From Verrucomicrobiia bacterium (GTDB lineage: Bacteria; Verrucomicrobiota; Verrucomicrobiia; Limisphaerales; UBA11358), in contig JANWKE010000075.1 in assembly GCA_025451535.1 (NCBI GenBank), forward strand, positions 1 through 64,000: a stretch of DNA of 64,000 nt. Direction: 5' to 3'. The notes under the pieces are model-generated. The model was not told where the DNA came from, searched no databases, and saw only the letters and a program-made list of their open reading frames with translations. This document shows positions 45,778 through 55,232 of the stretch, piece after piece. A program made the position numbers and the translations under genes. Each line of letters starts with the position of its first letter. Position 1 is the stretch's first letter.

Positions 45778-47430
45778 GTGCCCATCGCAAACACTGAACC
45801 TCCTGTGGCTGACCCGAAAGAAAACGTCCTCATGGAAAAAATCGTGTCGCTGTGCAAGCGGCGCGGCTTCATTTATCAATCCTCGGAAATTTACGGCGGC
45901 ATCAATGGTTTTTGGGATTACGGCCCGCTGGGCGCCGAACTCAAGCGCAATGTCAAGGAGCTCTGGTGGAACACCATGACCCGCCAGCGCGACGACGTGG
46001 TCGGCCTCGAAGCCACCATCATCATGTCGCCGCAAATCTGGAAAGCCAGCGGACACGTGGACACGTTCAGCGATCCAATGATTGACTGTAAAACGTGCAA
46101 GGGCCGGTTTCGAGCGGATCAGACCAATGACATACCCTGCCCGCAAAAACCGAGCAAGATGGTTTCGGAATGTCATGGCGAGAAAACCCCCCCGCGGGCG
46201 TTCAATCTGATGTTTCAGACGTACGTCGGCCCGGTGCAGGACGCCTCAGCCATCGCCTACCTCCGCCCGGAAACCGCGCAGGCGATTTTCGCGCAGTTCA
46301 AAAACGTATTGGAAACGTCACGCCAGAAGGTGCCCTTCGGCATTGCGCAGGTCGGCAAGGCGTTTCGCAACGAAGTCACGCCACGCAACTATACCTTCCG
46401 TTCCCGCGAATTCGAGCAGATGGAACTGGAATTCTTCATCAAGCCGGACGAAGCCGTGGAGGCGATTTGCGGGAAAGTGGCGACGGCGGCCGAAATCGGA
46501 AATCGGAAACCGGAAACCGGAAATCCAGACTGGGGCTGGGAGGCCTGGCACAAATATTGGGTTGAGGAGCGCATCGCCTTCTACGAAGGCATCGGCCTGC
46601 CGCGCAACACCCTGGTCGAGTATTGGCAAAAACCGGAGGAACTGGCGCATTATGCGCGGGCGACGGTGGATATTCTTTACAAATTCCCGTTCAGCAAGCG
46701 CGATGCGAAGGGCGAGTTGACGGGCGAAGAACTGGAAGGCATTGCCGCGCGCAGCGATTTTGACCTGAGTCAGCACGCGCGTTTTTCGGGCAAACCGATG
46801 GGGGTGTTTGACGAGGAACTCCGTGCCGCCTGGAGCAAGCTGCCAAAAGAGAAACAGGACCAACTCTGGCGTCGCTACTACGAAAACCGGAAAAAATATC
46901 TGGTAAAAACCGGCGTGGCCGAGGAGCCGGCGTCAAAAGCCGCGACCGAAGACGCGAACGGTCTGGCCAGGGGTCAATACCTTCCGCACGTCATCGAGCC
47001 GTCGGCCGGCGTGGACCGGCTGATTCTGGCTTTGATTTGCAATGCCTACCACGAAGATCAGATGCCGGATGAAAAGGGAAAGATGGAAACGCGCGTCGTC
47101 TTGAAGTTCCATCCGCGCGTCGCACCGATCAAAGTGGCCGTGCTGCCGTTGCTCAAGAACAAACCTGAACTTGTCAAAAAGGCGCGGGACGTGCGCGATC
47201 TGCTGCGTCCGCACCTGAACGTTTTTTACGATGATGCGGGTGCCATTGGCCGCCGCTATCGACGCCAGGACGAGGCGGGCACGCCGTTTTGCGTGACCAT
47301 TGATTTTGACACATTGGGCGAGAAGCCAGAGTTGAAGGACACAGTAACGGTGCGCTATCGCGACAATGGCAAGCAGGAACGGCTGGCCATCGGCGATATA
47401 TTAAATTGGTTGCTGCCGAAAATCCGCTAA
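45778..47430 (+). CDS. glyS: Glycyl-tRNA synthetase (dimeric alpha2 type)
   Basis: VSLCKRRGFIYQSSEIYGGINGFWDYGPLGAELKRNVKELWW, YLRPETAQAIFAQFKNV, PFGIAQVGKAFRNEVTPRNYTFRSREFEQMELEFF, HVIEPSAGVDRLILAL. Confidence 0.95.
   Translation: MPIANTEPPVADPKENVLMEKIVSLCKRRGFIYQSSEIYGGINGFWDYGPLGAELKRNVKELWWNTMTRQRDDVVGLEATIIMSPQIWKASGHVDTFSDPMIDCKTCKGRFRADQTNDIPCPQKPSKMVSECHGEKTPPRAFNLMFQTYVGPVQDASAIAYLRPETAQAIFAQFKNVLETSRQKVPFGIAQVGKAFRNEVTPRNYTFRSREFEQMELEFFIKPDEAVEAICGKVATAAEIGNRKPETGNPDWGWEAWHKYWVEERIAFYEGIGLPRNTLVEYWQKPEELAHYARATVDILYKFPFSKRDAKGELTGEELEGIAARSDFDLSQHARFSGKPMGVFDEELRAAWSKLPKEKQDQLWRRYYENRKKYLVKTGVAEEPASKAATEDANGLARGQYLPHVIEPSAGVDRLILALICNAYHEDQMPDEKGKMETRVVLKFHPRVAPIKVAVLPLLKNKPELVKKARDVRDLLRPHLNVFYDDAGAIGRRYRRQDEAGTPFCVTIDFDTLGEKPELKDTVTVRYRDNGKQERLAIGDILNWLLPKIR
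46491..46525. repeat. Heptamer tandem array in-frame in glyS
   Basis: cgaaatc ggaaatc ggaaacc ggaaacc ggaaatc. Confidence 0.85.
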
Positions 47431-47447
47431 GGGTGTATGAGTCAGTC

Positions 47448-48449
47448 ATGAGCCAGCCTGCGCGTATCTCCTATGTCATCATGGCGGTCCTGTTGCTGCT
47501 CATCGGCTGGTTGCACCTGGGAACATTGATTCTCACCGTGTTATTCGGTTACTTCGCCTTGCAACAATTCAGTTTCGGACGCAGCAAACTTTTGGGGGCG
47601 GGGTTGTATCTCATCGCCGTCGTGGTGATCGCCTGCGGTTTGTTTTATTTTTCGCGCCAGGCTTATATCGCCGCGCCCAAGATTGCCGAAACCACGATTC
47701 CCGCCGTGGTCGAGTATGCGGAAAAACAGGGGGTGGAGCTGCCGTTCACCGATTATGCCAGCCTGAAGACGGTCGCCATCAATGAGGTCAGGGAAGATGT
47801 GGCCAACGTCGGCCGGCACGTGCGCACCGCCGCGTTCCACATTGTGTTGCTGTTGATCGGCCTGGTGGTGGCCATGGGACTTTTCCTGAATGCAACCTGG
47901 GGCACGGAGAACGATCCCCAGACTTCGCGGGACAGTTTGTATGCGACGGTGGTACGCGAACTGGACGTTCGTGCCCGGACATTTTACCGCAGTTTTTCCA
48001 AAGTGATTTGCGCGCAAATCGTCATTTCCCTGATCAATACCGCGCTGACCGCCGCGTTTCTGATCGGGAACGGTTATCCTTACAAGACGGTCCTGGTGGC
48101 ATTCACATTTCTGTGCGGCCTGTTGCCCATCATCGGCAACATCATCAGCAACACGCTCATCGTCGGTATCAGCTTCACCATTTCGCCGAACATGGCCCTC
48201 GTGGCGCTGATTTTTCTCATCGTCATTCACAAGCTGGAATATTTCCTCAACAGCAAAATCATCGGTGACCGCATTAAGAACCCGATGTGGCTGACGCTGA
48301 TCGGCCTGGTGCTGGGTGAAAAACTGATGGGCATCCCCGGCATGATCCTTGCGCCGGTGGTCCTGCATTATATCAAGGTGGAAGCGTCGCGCAACAAGGT
48401 GGCCGGGGCCGCGTCCCCGGCAGCCGCCCCGCCTCCCGCGGCAGCCTGA
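47448..48449 (+). CDS. AI-2E family transporter-like membrane protein
   Basis: TM-rich; LLPIIGNIISNTLIVGISFTISPNMALVALIFLIVIHKLEYFLNSKIIGDRI…GEKLMGIPGMILAPVVLHYIKVE. Confidence 0.85.
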   Translation: MSQPARISYVIMAVLLLLIGWLHLGTLILTVLFGYFALQQFSFGRSKLLGAGLYLIAVVVIACGLFYFSRQAYIAAPKIAETTIPAVVEYAEKQGVELPFTDYASLKTVAINEVREDVANVGRHVRTAAFHIVLLLIGLVVAMGLFLNATWGTENDPQTSRDSLYATVVRELDVRARTFYRSFSKVICAQIVISLINTALTAAFLIGNGYPYKTVLVAFTFLCGLLPIIGNIISNTLIVGISFTISPNMALVALIFLIVIHKLEYFLNSKIIGDRIKNPMWLTLIGLVLGEKLMGIPGMILAPVVLHYIKVEASRNKVAGAASPAAAPPPAAA

Positions 48450-48471
48450 AGCAGATTTGAAACGAGACCCG

Positions 48472-48972
48472 ATGGCCACTGAAATCAAACCTGTAAAAAA
48501 AACCGCGCCGACGCTGTATTTTATCGCCGCCATCAAGTTGATCAAGGGGGTCGCGTTCCTGCTGCTGGCGCTGGGCGTCTTCACGCTGGCGAACAAGGAT
48601 TTGTCGGATGTATTCGACCAGTTTCTGCGATGGGTGCATCTTGACCCGGAGCGAACCTTTTTCGCGAGGATTGGCGACTGGCTCGACACCATCACCCCCA
48701 CCAATGTCCGTGAGGTGGCCTCGGGTACGTTTCTCGGCGGAATGTTCCTGCTCATCGAAGGGATAGGGCTGTCGTTTCGCGCCAAATGGGCCATCTGGCT
48801 GGCCATTGGGGAATCGGCATTTTTCATTCCGATCGAAATTTTTGAATTAATCCCCCGCCCCAACGTGCCCCACCATTATTCGATCGGCCTTTTAATTGTG
48901 TTGATCATCAACGTGGCCATCGTCTGGTATCTGTTCAAAAATCGGGAACGGCTCTTCCGACACCACCATTAA
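48472..48972 (+). CDS. DUF2127 domain membrane protein
   Basis: AIKLIKGVAFLLLALGVFTLANKDLSDVFDQFLRWVHLDPE…IEGIGLSFRAKWAIWLAIGESAFFIPIEIFEL. Confidence 0.8.
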   Translation: MATEIKPVKKTAPTLYFIAAIKLIKGVAFLLLALGVFTLANKDLSDVFDQFLRWVHLDPERTFFARIGDWLDTITPTNVREVASGTFLGGMFLLIEGIGLSFRAKWAIWLAIGESAFFIPIEIFELIPRPNVPHHYSIGLLIVLIINVAIVWYLFKNRERLFRHHH

Positions 48973-48976
48973 ATTT

Positions 48977-49004
48977 GCGATTTACGATTTTCGATTTATG
49001 ATTT
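48977..49004. repeat. Heptamer tandem array gcgattt acgattt tcgattt atgattt
   Basis: Four 7-nt units directly after the DUF2127 stop. Confidence 0.8.
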
Positions 49005-49062
49005 CGAACCCGGCGATCGATGCCAATTTCTGTAAAACGCTGATCACACATCATCATTCGAG

Positions 49063-49818
49063 GTGACAACGACCGAAGCCATTCAACTGCTGGAAAAATT
49101 CCAGGCCGGCGGCGCGAGCCGTGACCAGGTATTGCGCGCCTTTCAATCCGCGCCGGTGGCCGACCTTGGCTTTGCCCAGGTGGACACCCACCGTGCGCTG
49201 CGCCGGGGTTTTCCCGAAGTCATCTTTGGCGCCGGTAAAACACCCGGGCAGGCCGTCAAAATCGCCGCCAAACTCCTGGAGCGTGAACAACGCGTGCTGG
49301 TGACCCGTGTCAATATCGAACATGCCCGGGCGCTTAAACGGAAATTCAAAATGGCGGTCCACCACGAATTAGCGCGCTGTGTGACGCTTGAGAAAAAACC
49401 TCTGCCGAAACGCCCTGGCACCATCGCAGTGATTTGCGCCGGCACCAGCGATTTGCCCGTGGCCGAGGAAGCGGCGGTGACCGTCGAAATCATGGGCAAC
49501 CGGGTCGAGCGCGTCCATGACGCCGGTGTTGCGGGTTTGCACCGGCTGTTGCCGCATCTTGAAGTCATCCAGAGTGCGAACGTGTTGATTGTCGTGGCCG
49601 GCATGGAAGGCGCCCTGCCCAGCGTGGTGGCGGGATTGGTGTCCCGACCGGTCATCGCAGTGCCGACGAGCGTGGGCTACGGCGCGAGTTTCGGCGGTTT
49701 CGCCGCCCTGCTGGCCATGTTGAACAGTTGTGCCAGTGGTGTGACGGTCGTGAACATTGACAACGGTTTCGGCGCCGGCTATGCCGCCAGCCAGATCAAT
49801 GCGTTGGTGGGAAAATGA
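49063..49818 (+). CDS. larB: Nickel pincer cofactor biosynthesis protein LarB
   Basis: DTHRALRRGFPEVIFGAGKTPGQ, ICAGTSDLPVAEEAAVTVEIMG, VVAGMEGALPSVVAGLVSRPVIAVPTSVGYGASFGGFAALLAMLNSCASGVTVVNIDNGFGAG. Confidence 0.95.
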   Translation: MTTTEAIQLLEKFQAGGASRDQVLRAFQSAPVADLGFAQVDTHRALRRGFPEVIFGAGKTPGQAVKIAAKLLEREQRVLVTRVNIEHARALKRKFKMAVHHELARCVTLEKKPLPKRPGTIAVICAGTSDLPVAEEAAVTVEIMGNRVERVHDAGVAGLHRLLPHLEVIQSANVLIVVAGMEGALPSVVAGLVSRPVIAVPTSVGYGASFGGFAALLAMLNSCASGVTVVNIDNGFGAGYAASQINALVGK

Positions 49819-51089
49819 AGACACTCTACCTTGACCTTTTCAGCGGCATCAGCGGGGACATGTTCCTGGGCGCGCTGATTGATTTGGGTGTGGATGCCCG
49901 CAAACTCGAAAGTGAATTGAAAAAGCTGAAGCTTCCCGGCTGGCATATTCATATCGCCCGCAAACAAAAATCCGGCATTGAAGGCACTAAATTCGATGTG
50001 CATGTGGACGAAGGCCGGACAACGAAAGTCCATCGCCGGCACCAGGAGCATACCCATCACTCGCTTCATGAGCACCCCCACGACGACAGCCGCAATTTCG
50101 CCGAAATCAAACATCTCATTTCACGCAGCCGGCTTTCCAGCCGGGTGAAGAAAAAGTCCGTGGCCGTTTTCCAGCGCATCGCCGAAGCTGAAGGAAAAAT
50201 CCACGGCCTGCCGCCTGCGCGCGTCCATTTCCACGAAGTCGGCGCGGTAGATTCCATCGTGGACATCGTGGGCACTTGCCTCGCACTGGAAATGCTCGGC
50301 CAACCACGCGTGCTCGCCTCACCGGTCGTTGAAGGCACCGGCTGGATTAATTGTGCGCATGGCCGATTCCCGGTTCCGGCGCCGGCCACTTTGGCCATTC
50401 TCGGCACGCGTGGCATTGGGGTCACACAATGCGACGAACCGCACGAGCTGGTCACCCCCACCGGCGCCGCGTTGCTGGCCGAATTCGCCGAGAGTTTTGG
50501 GCCGATGCAAAACCTGGTTGCCCAAAAGACCGGCTTCGGTCTGGGTGAGCGGGAAAACAAAACACGACCGAACATTTTGCGCGCCGTGCTGGGCAAGGCG
50601 ACTAAAGCCCATGGCCTTGAGTCCAAAGTAGCTCAGGCGCGGGATTGGGAAACCGATCGCATCGCGGTCCTGGAAACCAATCTCGACGACATCAATTCCG
50701 AAATTCTCGGCCATTTTGTCGAAACGGCGCTGGCCGCCGGGGCGTTGGATGTTTTTTACCAGCCGATTCAGATGAAGAAGAGCCGGCCCGGAGTGCTCCT
50801 GACGGTTTTATGTGCAGAACCGGAAGCGGATAATTTCAGTGAAATGATTCTGCGTGAAACCAGCGCCTTTGGCGTGCGGCGCACCCTGGCGGAACGGCGC
50901 AAGTTGCGGCGCGAGTTTACGGAAGTCCAAACACCGTTCGGCACAATCACCGTAAAATTGGGCAAGTTTAACGAAAAAGTTGTTCAGGCCGCCCCGGAGT
51001 TTGAGTCATGCCAAAAGCTGGCGGTACGGGCAAAAGTCACGTTAAAAAGGGTCTATGAAGCGGCAAACCGCGCCATTTTGGCCAAATGA
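49815..51089 (+). CDS. larC: Nickel pincer cofactor biosynthesis protein LarC
   Basis: LYLDLFSGISGDMFLGALIDLGVD, VHFHEVGAVDSIVDIVG, LETNLDDINSEILGHFVETALAAGALDVFYQPIQMKKSRPGVLLTVLC. Confidence 0.95.
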   Translation: MKTLYLDLFSGISGDMFLGALIDLGVDARKLESELKKLKLPGWHIHIARKQKSGIEGTKFDVHVDEGRTTKVHRRHQEHTHHSLHEHPHDDSRNFAEIKHLISRSRLSSRVKKKSVAVFQRIAEAEGKIHGLPPARVHFHEVGAVDSIVDIVGTCLALEMLGQPRVLASPVVEGTGWINCAHGRFPVPAPATLAILGTRGIGVTQCDEPHELVTPTGAALLAEFAESFGPMQNLVAQKTGFGLGERENKTRPNILRAVLGKATKAHGLESKVAQARDWETDRIAVLETNLDDINSEILGHFVETALAAGALDVFYQPIQMKKSRPGVLLTVLCAEPEADNFSEMILRETSAFGVRRTLAERRKLRREFTEVQTPFGTITVKLGKFNEKVVQAAPEFESCQKLAVRAKVTLKRVYEAANRAILAK

Positions 51090-51219
51090 TAATCCTCCTG
51101 TTTATTTTCCTTGCGTAAAGGCCCATGAATTGCTTAATTATGGATTGTAATCTAATTACGACAGTGCCGGTTTTTTTGATGCAGAACCATCCAGTAAAGT
51201 CACAACCGACGAGGGTGTC

Positions 51220-51909
51220 TTGAGCCGCCCTTTTGCTCCACGCAGTTTCTCCTCCGCCTCGTTCGTCCGGGTCAACGGCAAAATTCGCGCCCGCGAGGTA
51301 AGAGTCATTGACGTGCACGACAAGAACCTCGGCGTCATCTCGCTCAACGAAGCGCTGGCGCTGGCCCGGCAACAGGGTGTGGACCTGGTGGAAATTTCCC
51401 CGAACGCGACACCGCCAGTGTGCCGGATCGTGGACTTCGGCAAGTTCCGCTACGAACAGGCCAAGAAGGACAAGGAATCGAAAAAGCATCAGCACGCCTC
51501 CACGGTCAAGGAAATCCAACTCAGTCCGCGGATTGACCCGCATGACCTTGGGATCAAGGTCATCCATGCCGTTGACTTTCTGTGCGAAGATATGAAGGTG
51601 AAAATCGCGCTGAAATTCCGCGGCCGGGAAATGGCCCATACGGAATTTGGATTCCAGGTCATTCGCAAATTCCTCGCCGAACTGGCGCCTTACGGCCATC
51701 CGGACTTTGATCCGAAACTTATCGGGCGCGGCATCAACGTGATGGTCAGCCCGCTGCCCCGCAACAAACGCGCAAAAAGTCCGCGGGCGGGCGAAGGCGG
51801 CCGCGCACCGGCGCCGGTCAACCATCACGCTCCCTTGACCGCAACGCCAGCCGAACCAAAACCAGACGGCTTCGCAAACCATCCATTCGCCAGGGTGGAC
51901 ATCAAGTAG
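51220..51909 (+). CDS. infC: Translation initiation factor IF-3 (non-AUG start)
   Basis: FVRVNGKIRAREVRVIDVHDKNLGVISLNEALALARQQGVDLVEISPNATPPVCRIVDFGKFRYEQAKK…VKIALKFRGREMAH; TTG start with GAGGG upstream. Confidence 0.95.
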   Translation: MSRPFAPRSFSSASFVRVNGKIRAREVRVIDVHDKNLGVISLNEALALARQQGVDLVEISPNATPPVCRIVDFGKFRYEQAKKDKESKKHQHASTVKEIQLSPRIDPHDLGIKVIHAVDFLCEDMKVKIALKFRGREMAHTEFGFQVIRKFLAELAPYGHPDFDPKLIGRGINVMVSPLPRNKRAKSPRAGEGGRAPAPVNHHAPLTATPAEPKPDGFANHPFARVDIK

Positions 51910-53344
51910 TCGCTTGCGGTCGCCAGGCGGACACTAATTCCGGAAAACGGCACCCCCGGCATACGGCGTTTGAGCACCCGCAGAAGTCGCGCGCGATCTG
52001 CGTCAAACCCTGTTGCGCCGCGGCACTGCGGCATAAACGATCCCGTCCCGGTCCCAGTAAACGCTGCCGCGCCAGCCGCAGGGTGGAATTGTCCTGGGCA
52101 GGTGGCCATGCGAAATAACGCTGCTCAACCCTGCGTTGCAAATTCCTGTTTTTGCCCTCAACCGACCGCGTCCAGAGCCAGGGCAGAATTACATTGGCGG
52201 CCAAATCTGTCGCGCGCGCATCGCCCAACAGCGGTTGTGGTTTCGGCAAACGCGCGGAGCGAAACGTCCAGTGCCATGACCAGAATTCGTCTCGTTCTCC
52301 TTCCAGGATTTTACGCAGCGAACCGGGCAACCTCGTGTCCGGCAACTCCGCGGCACACCACTGTTCCAGTTTTTGAACCACGTCACCGGTTGCCAGCCAG
52401 TGCGCGGCCAGCGCCAGCCGGCGTTGCGGATGGTTGGCCGGGCGCAGGCCGCGGAATTTCCATACCGTGCGCGGCAAAAGGCAATCATTGAATTCATCGC
52501 GTTCGCGCCACCAGCGGTCCCAAATGCGCCGCAAATAGCCATCGTCACCGGCTGGCGCGCGGGACAATTCGAGCGGCAACAGACCGCTGATGCCAAACAA
52601 CCGCGCCTGCAGACCAAACGCCGAGTCCATGCCGTGCGCCCAACGTTCGCGGGATTCCGCCAGGTTTTGCATTGGCCACGCATTGTGTTTGTAGCCCAGC
52701 GCACGGAACAACCCTTCCCAAAGGCATTGCTCCCAGCCGGCACCTTGCGCCCGGACGCGAAAGTACGCAGCCTTGGATTGAAAACGCGCCAGGGCGGCTT
52801 CGCGCAGAAGGCCGGCCACTTGCGCTTCGTTCAATTCACGCAACGCGGCGCAACATTTGCCGCGCAAATTTTCCGGAAACCGGCGCAACGGTTCCTCCTC
52901 GAGCCACACGCAAAGTTCGCTCAAGGGCGCATCGAGCGAGCGACCCAACGACAACATCGGCGGAGCGCCCGCCGCCGGCCGCGCGTCTTCCCAAACCACG
53001 TGGAGCAGGACATTCTGGAAATTGGGATTGCGGTCGTGCCCGTGCGCCCGCCAGTTGCCGGCGCGCAAATCTATTTCCACATCGCCCGAACGCGGGACGT
53101 CGTCCCCGATTTGAATCACCGCGTCCGAAAAATCCGGTCCGCCTTCGGGATTAACGAAGCCCGGGTGAAAAATCCGGACGGTTTTTCCATCCACGGTTTT
53201 GAGACGGTCGTGACACAGGCGTTGATGCAGCCAGACGGCCTGGAGCAGCCGTTCGGTCGGCAGGTCATTTTCGTCGCGCAGTACGTTCGCCGTACCTGCC
53301 CGCCTGCGCCAGAAGACATAGAAGTTCCCGGAAGGTGGAGGCAT
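51902..53344 (-). CDS. DUF2851 family protein
   Basis: ERLLQAVWLHQRL…DGKTVRIFHPGFVNPEGGPDFSDAVIQIGDDVPRSGDVEIDLRAGNWRAHGHDRNPNFQNVLLHVVWE; C-terminal FCGCSNAVCRGCRF. Confidence 0.85.
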   Translation of the reverse strand: MPPPSGNFYVFWRRRAGTANVLRDENDLPTERLLQAVWLHQRLCHDRLKTVDGKTVRIFHPGFVNPEGGPDFSDAVIQIGDDVPRSGDVEIDLRAGNWRAHGHDRNPNFQNVLLHVVWEDARPAAGAPPMLSLGRSLDAPLSELCVWLEEEPLRRFPENLRGKCCAALRELNEAQVAGLLREAALARFQSKAAYFRVRAQGAGWEQCLWEGLFRALGYKHNAWPMQNLAESRERWAHGMDSAFGLQARLFGISGLLPLELSRAPAGDDGYLRRIWDRWWRERDEFNDCLLPRTVWKFRGLRPANHPQRRLALAAHWLATGDVVQKLEQWCAAELPDTRLPGSLRKILEGERDEFWSWHWTFRSARLPKPQPLLGDARATDLAANVILPWLWTRSVEGKNRNLQRRVEQRYFAWPPAQDNSTLRLARQRLLGPGRDRLCRSAAAQQGLTQIARDFCGCSNAVCRGCRFPELVSAWRPQATT

Positions 53345-53504
53345 CTTGAAATTGCTTTTGCGCCGATGATGGCGCAAAGTCAAGCCGACGCGCAGAAAAA
53401 TTGAACGCACCTTTTGTCGGATTTGCCTGTTTATAGAGATGGTCGTTGCTTCACGGTGAGTTTTTGTTGGCCGAAAACGTGCTTTTCCAGCTAAACTTCG
53501 CGAG

Positions 53505-54479
53505 ATGGCGATGAACGAGAATGCGATGATTGAAGTCAAGAATTTGACGAAGCGCTATGCCGGCCGCACCGCCGTGGCGGGCCTCTCGTTCACCGTCGCC
53601 CGGGGTGAAATTGTCGGGCTGCTCGGCCCGAATGGCGCGGGAAAAAGCACGACCATGCGGATTCTGGCTTGTTACCTGCCGGCCACCTCCGGCACGGTGC
53701 GCGTGGCCGGTTTTGACGTCTTTTACCAGTCAGACGAAGTGCGCCGCCGGATTGGCTACATGCCGGAAAACAACCCGCTCTATACCGAAATGCGCGTGCG
53801 CGAATACCTGAAGTTCCGGGCGCGGCTGAAAGGGCTCGGCTGGCGTCGTTCCCGCGAACGCGTGGGCACAGTGATGGAACAATGCGGATTGACGGACGTG
53901 AGTCGCCGCATCATCGGGCAGCTCTCGAAAGGCTATCGGCAACGGGTCGGCATGGCGGACGCACTGGTGCATGATCCGGAACTGATTATTCTGGATGAGC
54001 CGACGATCGGCCTCGACCCGCATCAGATTCGCGCCGTCCGGCAGTTGATTAAAAGTCTCGCGCATGCCCACACGGTACTCATCTCGACGCACATTTTGCC
54101 CGAGGCGGAAATGATGTGCAACCGGATGCTTATCATGTACGACGGCAAAATCCTCGCCGCCGATACGCCGGAAAATCTACAGCGGCTCGTAGCGGGTAAA
54201 AGCCAGATCATTGTCGAACTCGCCGCGCCTGCCACCGTACTGCGCGAATGCTGGTCCCAGGTACCTGAAATTGAACACTTCGACGTGTCAGCCAGCGAGG
54301 GTGAATTCCAGCGATGCGCGCTCACGCCGCGGGACGGATTGGATTTGCGACCGATGATTTTCGCCCTGGCGTTGCGAAACGGCTGGGTGTTGCGTGAGCT
54401 GACGCGCAATCGCCATTCGTTGGAGGATATTTACGTTCAAGTCACCCAGCCCAGCGAAGAGGAAGAGGAAGAAAGCTGA
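53505..54479 (+). CDS. ABC transporter ATP-binding protein (GldA-like)
   Basis: Walker A GPNGAGKSTTMRIL, LSKGYRQRVGMADALVHDPELIILDEPTIGLDP. Confidence 0.92.
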   Translation: MAMNENAMIEVKNLTKRYAGRTAVAGLSFTVARGEIVGLLGPNGAGKSTTMRILACYLPATSGTVRVAGFDVFYQSDEVRRRIGYMPENNPLYTEMRVREYLKFRARLKGLGWRRSRERVGTVMEQCGLTDVSRRIIGQLSKGYRQRVGMADALVHDPELIILDEPTIGLDPHQIRAVRQLIKSLAHAHTVLISTHILPEAEMMCNRMLIMYDGKILAADTPENLQRLVAGKSQIIVELAAPATVLRECWSQVPEIEHFDVSASEGEFQRCALTPRDGLDLRPMIFALALRNGWVLRELTRNRHSLEDIYVQVTQPSEEEEEES

Positions 54480-55231
54480 TGCGAATTTTTCTCACGCTCA
54501 CCCGACGGGAACTGGCGGCATTTTTTGTTTCCGTCTCAGGTTATGTCATTATCGCGGCAGTGACACTTCTGATTGGCTGGAGTTTCGTGGTGCTGATGAC
54601 CAATCTCGGCAGCGACCCTTCGCCCATGCCGGTGACGGAATTGTTTTACCGGACTTATTTCTTCTGGCTCATCGTGCTGCTGGCCACGCCGATTATCACC
54701 ATGCGATTGTTTGCCCTGGAAAAATTTTCGGGCACGTTTGAAACCCTGATGACGACGCCGGTAAGTGATTTGCAGGTGGTTGCGGCCAAATTCACCGCGG
54801 CGGTCATTTTTTACACCGTCATGTGGCTGCCAATGCTGCCGTGCCTCTTCGTGGTACGACATTTCACAGACCAACCCGGCTCCCTGGACCCCGGCACCAT
54901 CGGCGGAATGTACCTGGGGGTGTTCCTGGTGGGCTGCCTTTTTCTGTCGCTGGGCTGTTTCGCCTCGGCGCTCAGCCGGAGCCAAATGGCCGCGGCGATG
55001 ATCAGTTTTGTGTTGGGCGTCAGCCTGTTTTCCCTCGGGTTTCTCGCCCAGGCGATTACCGTAGCCATACAATGGAAGACACGATTGCTCTCTTATTTCG
55101 GGTTGTTTGATCAGATGAACAATTTCGCGCGCGGTGTGGTGGACACCCGCACGCTGATTTTCTATATCAGTCTCACGCTGTTTTTTTTGTTTTTAACCCT
55201 GCGCGTGGTGGAAAGCCGGCGTTGGAAATAA
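54479..55231 (+). CDS. ABC transporter permease (GldF-like)
   Basis: RRELAAFFVSVSGYVIIAAVTLLIGWSF, MRLFALEKFSGTFETLMTTPVSDLQVVAAKFTAAVIFY. Confidence 0.88.
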   Translation: MRIFLTLTRRELAAFFVSVSGYVIIAAVTLLIGWSFVVLMTNLGSDPSPMPVTELFYRTYFFWLIVLLATPIITMRLFALEKFSGTFETLMTTPVSDLQVVAAKFTAAVIFYTVMWLPMLPCLFVVRHFTDQPGSLDPGTIGGMYLGVFLVGCLFLSLGCFASALSRSQMAAAMISFVLGVSLFSLGFLAQAITVAIQWKTRLLSYFGLFDQMNNFARGVVDTRTLIFYISLTLFFLFLTLRVVESRRWK

Positions 55232-55232
55232 G

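Noticed and set aside
48349-48972. 207-aa ORF start for the DUF2127 protein
   Set aside because: The upstream 41 aa overlap the AI-2E gene in another frame; ATG at 48472 begins MATEIKPVKK and fits better.
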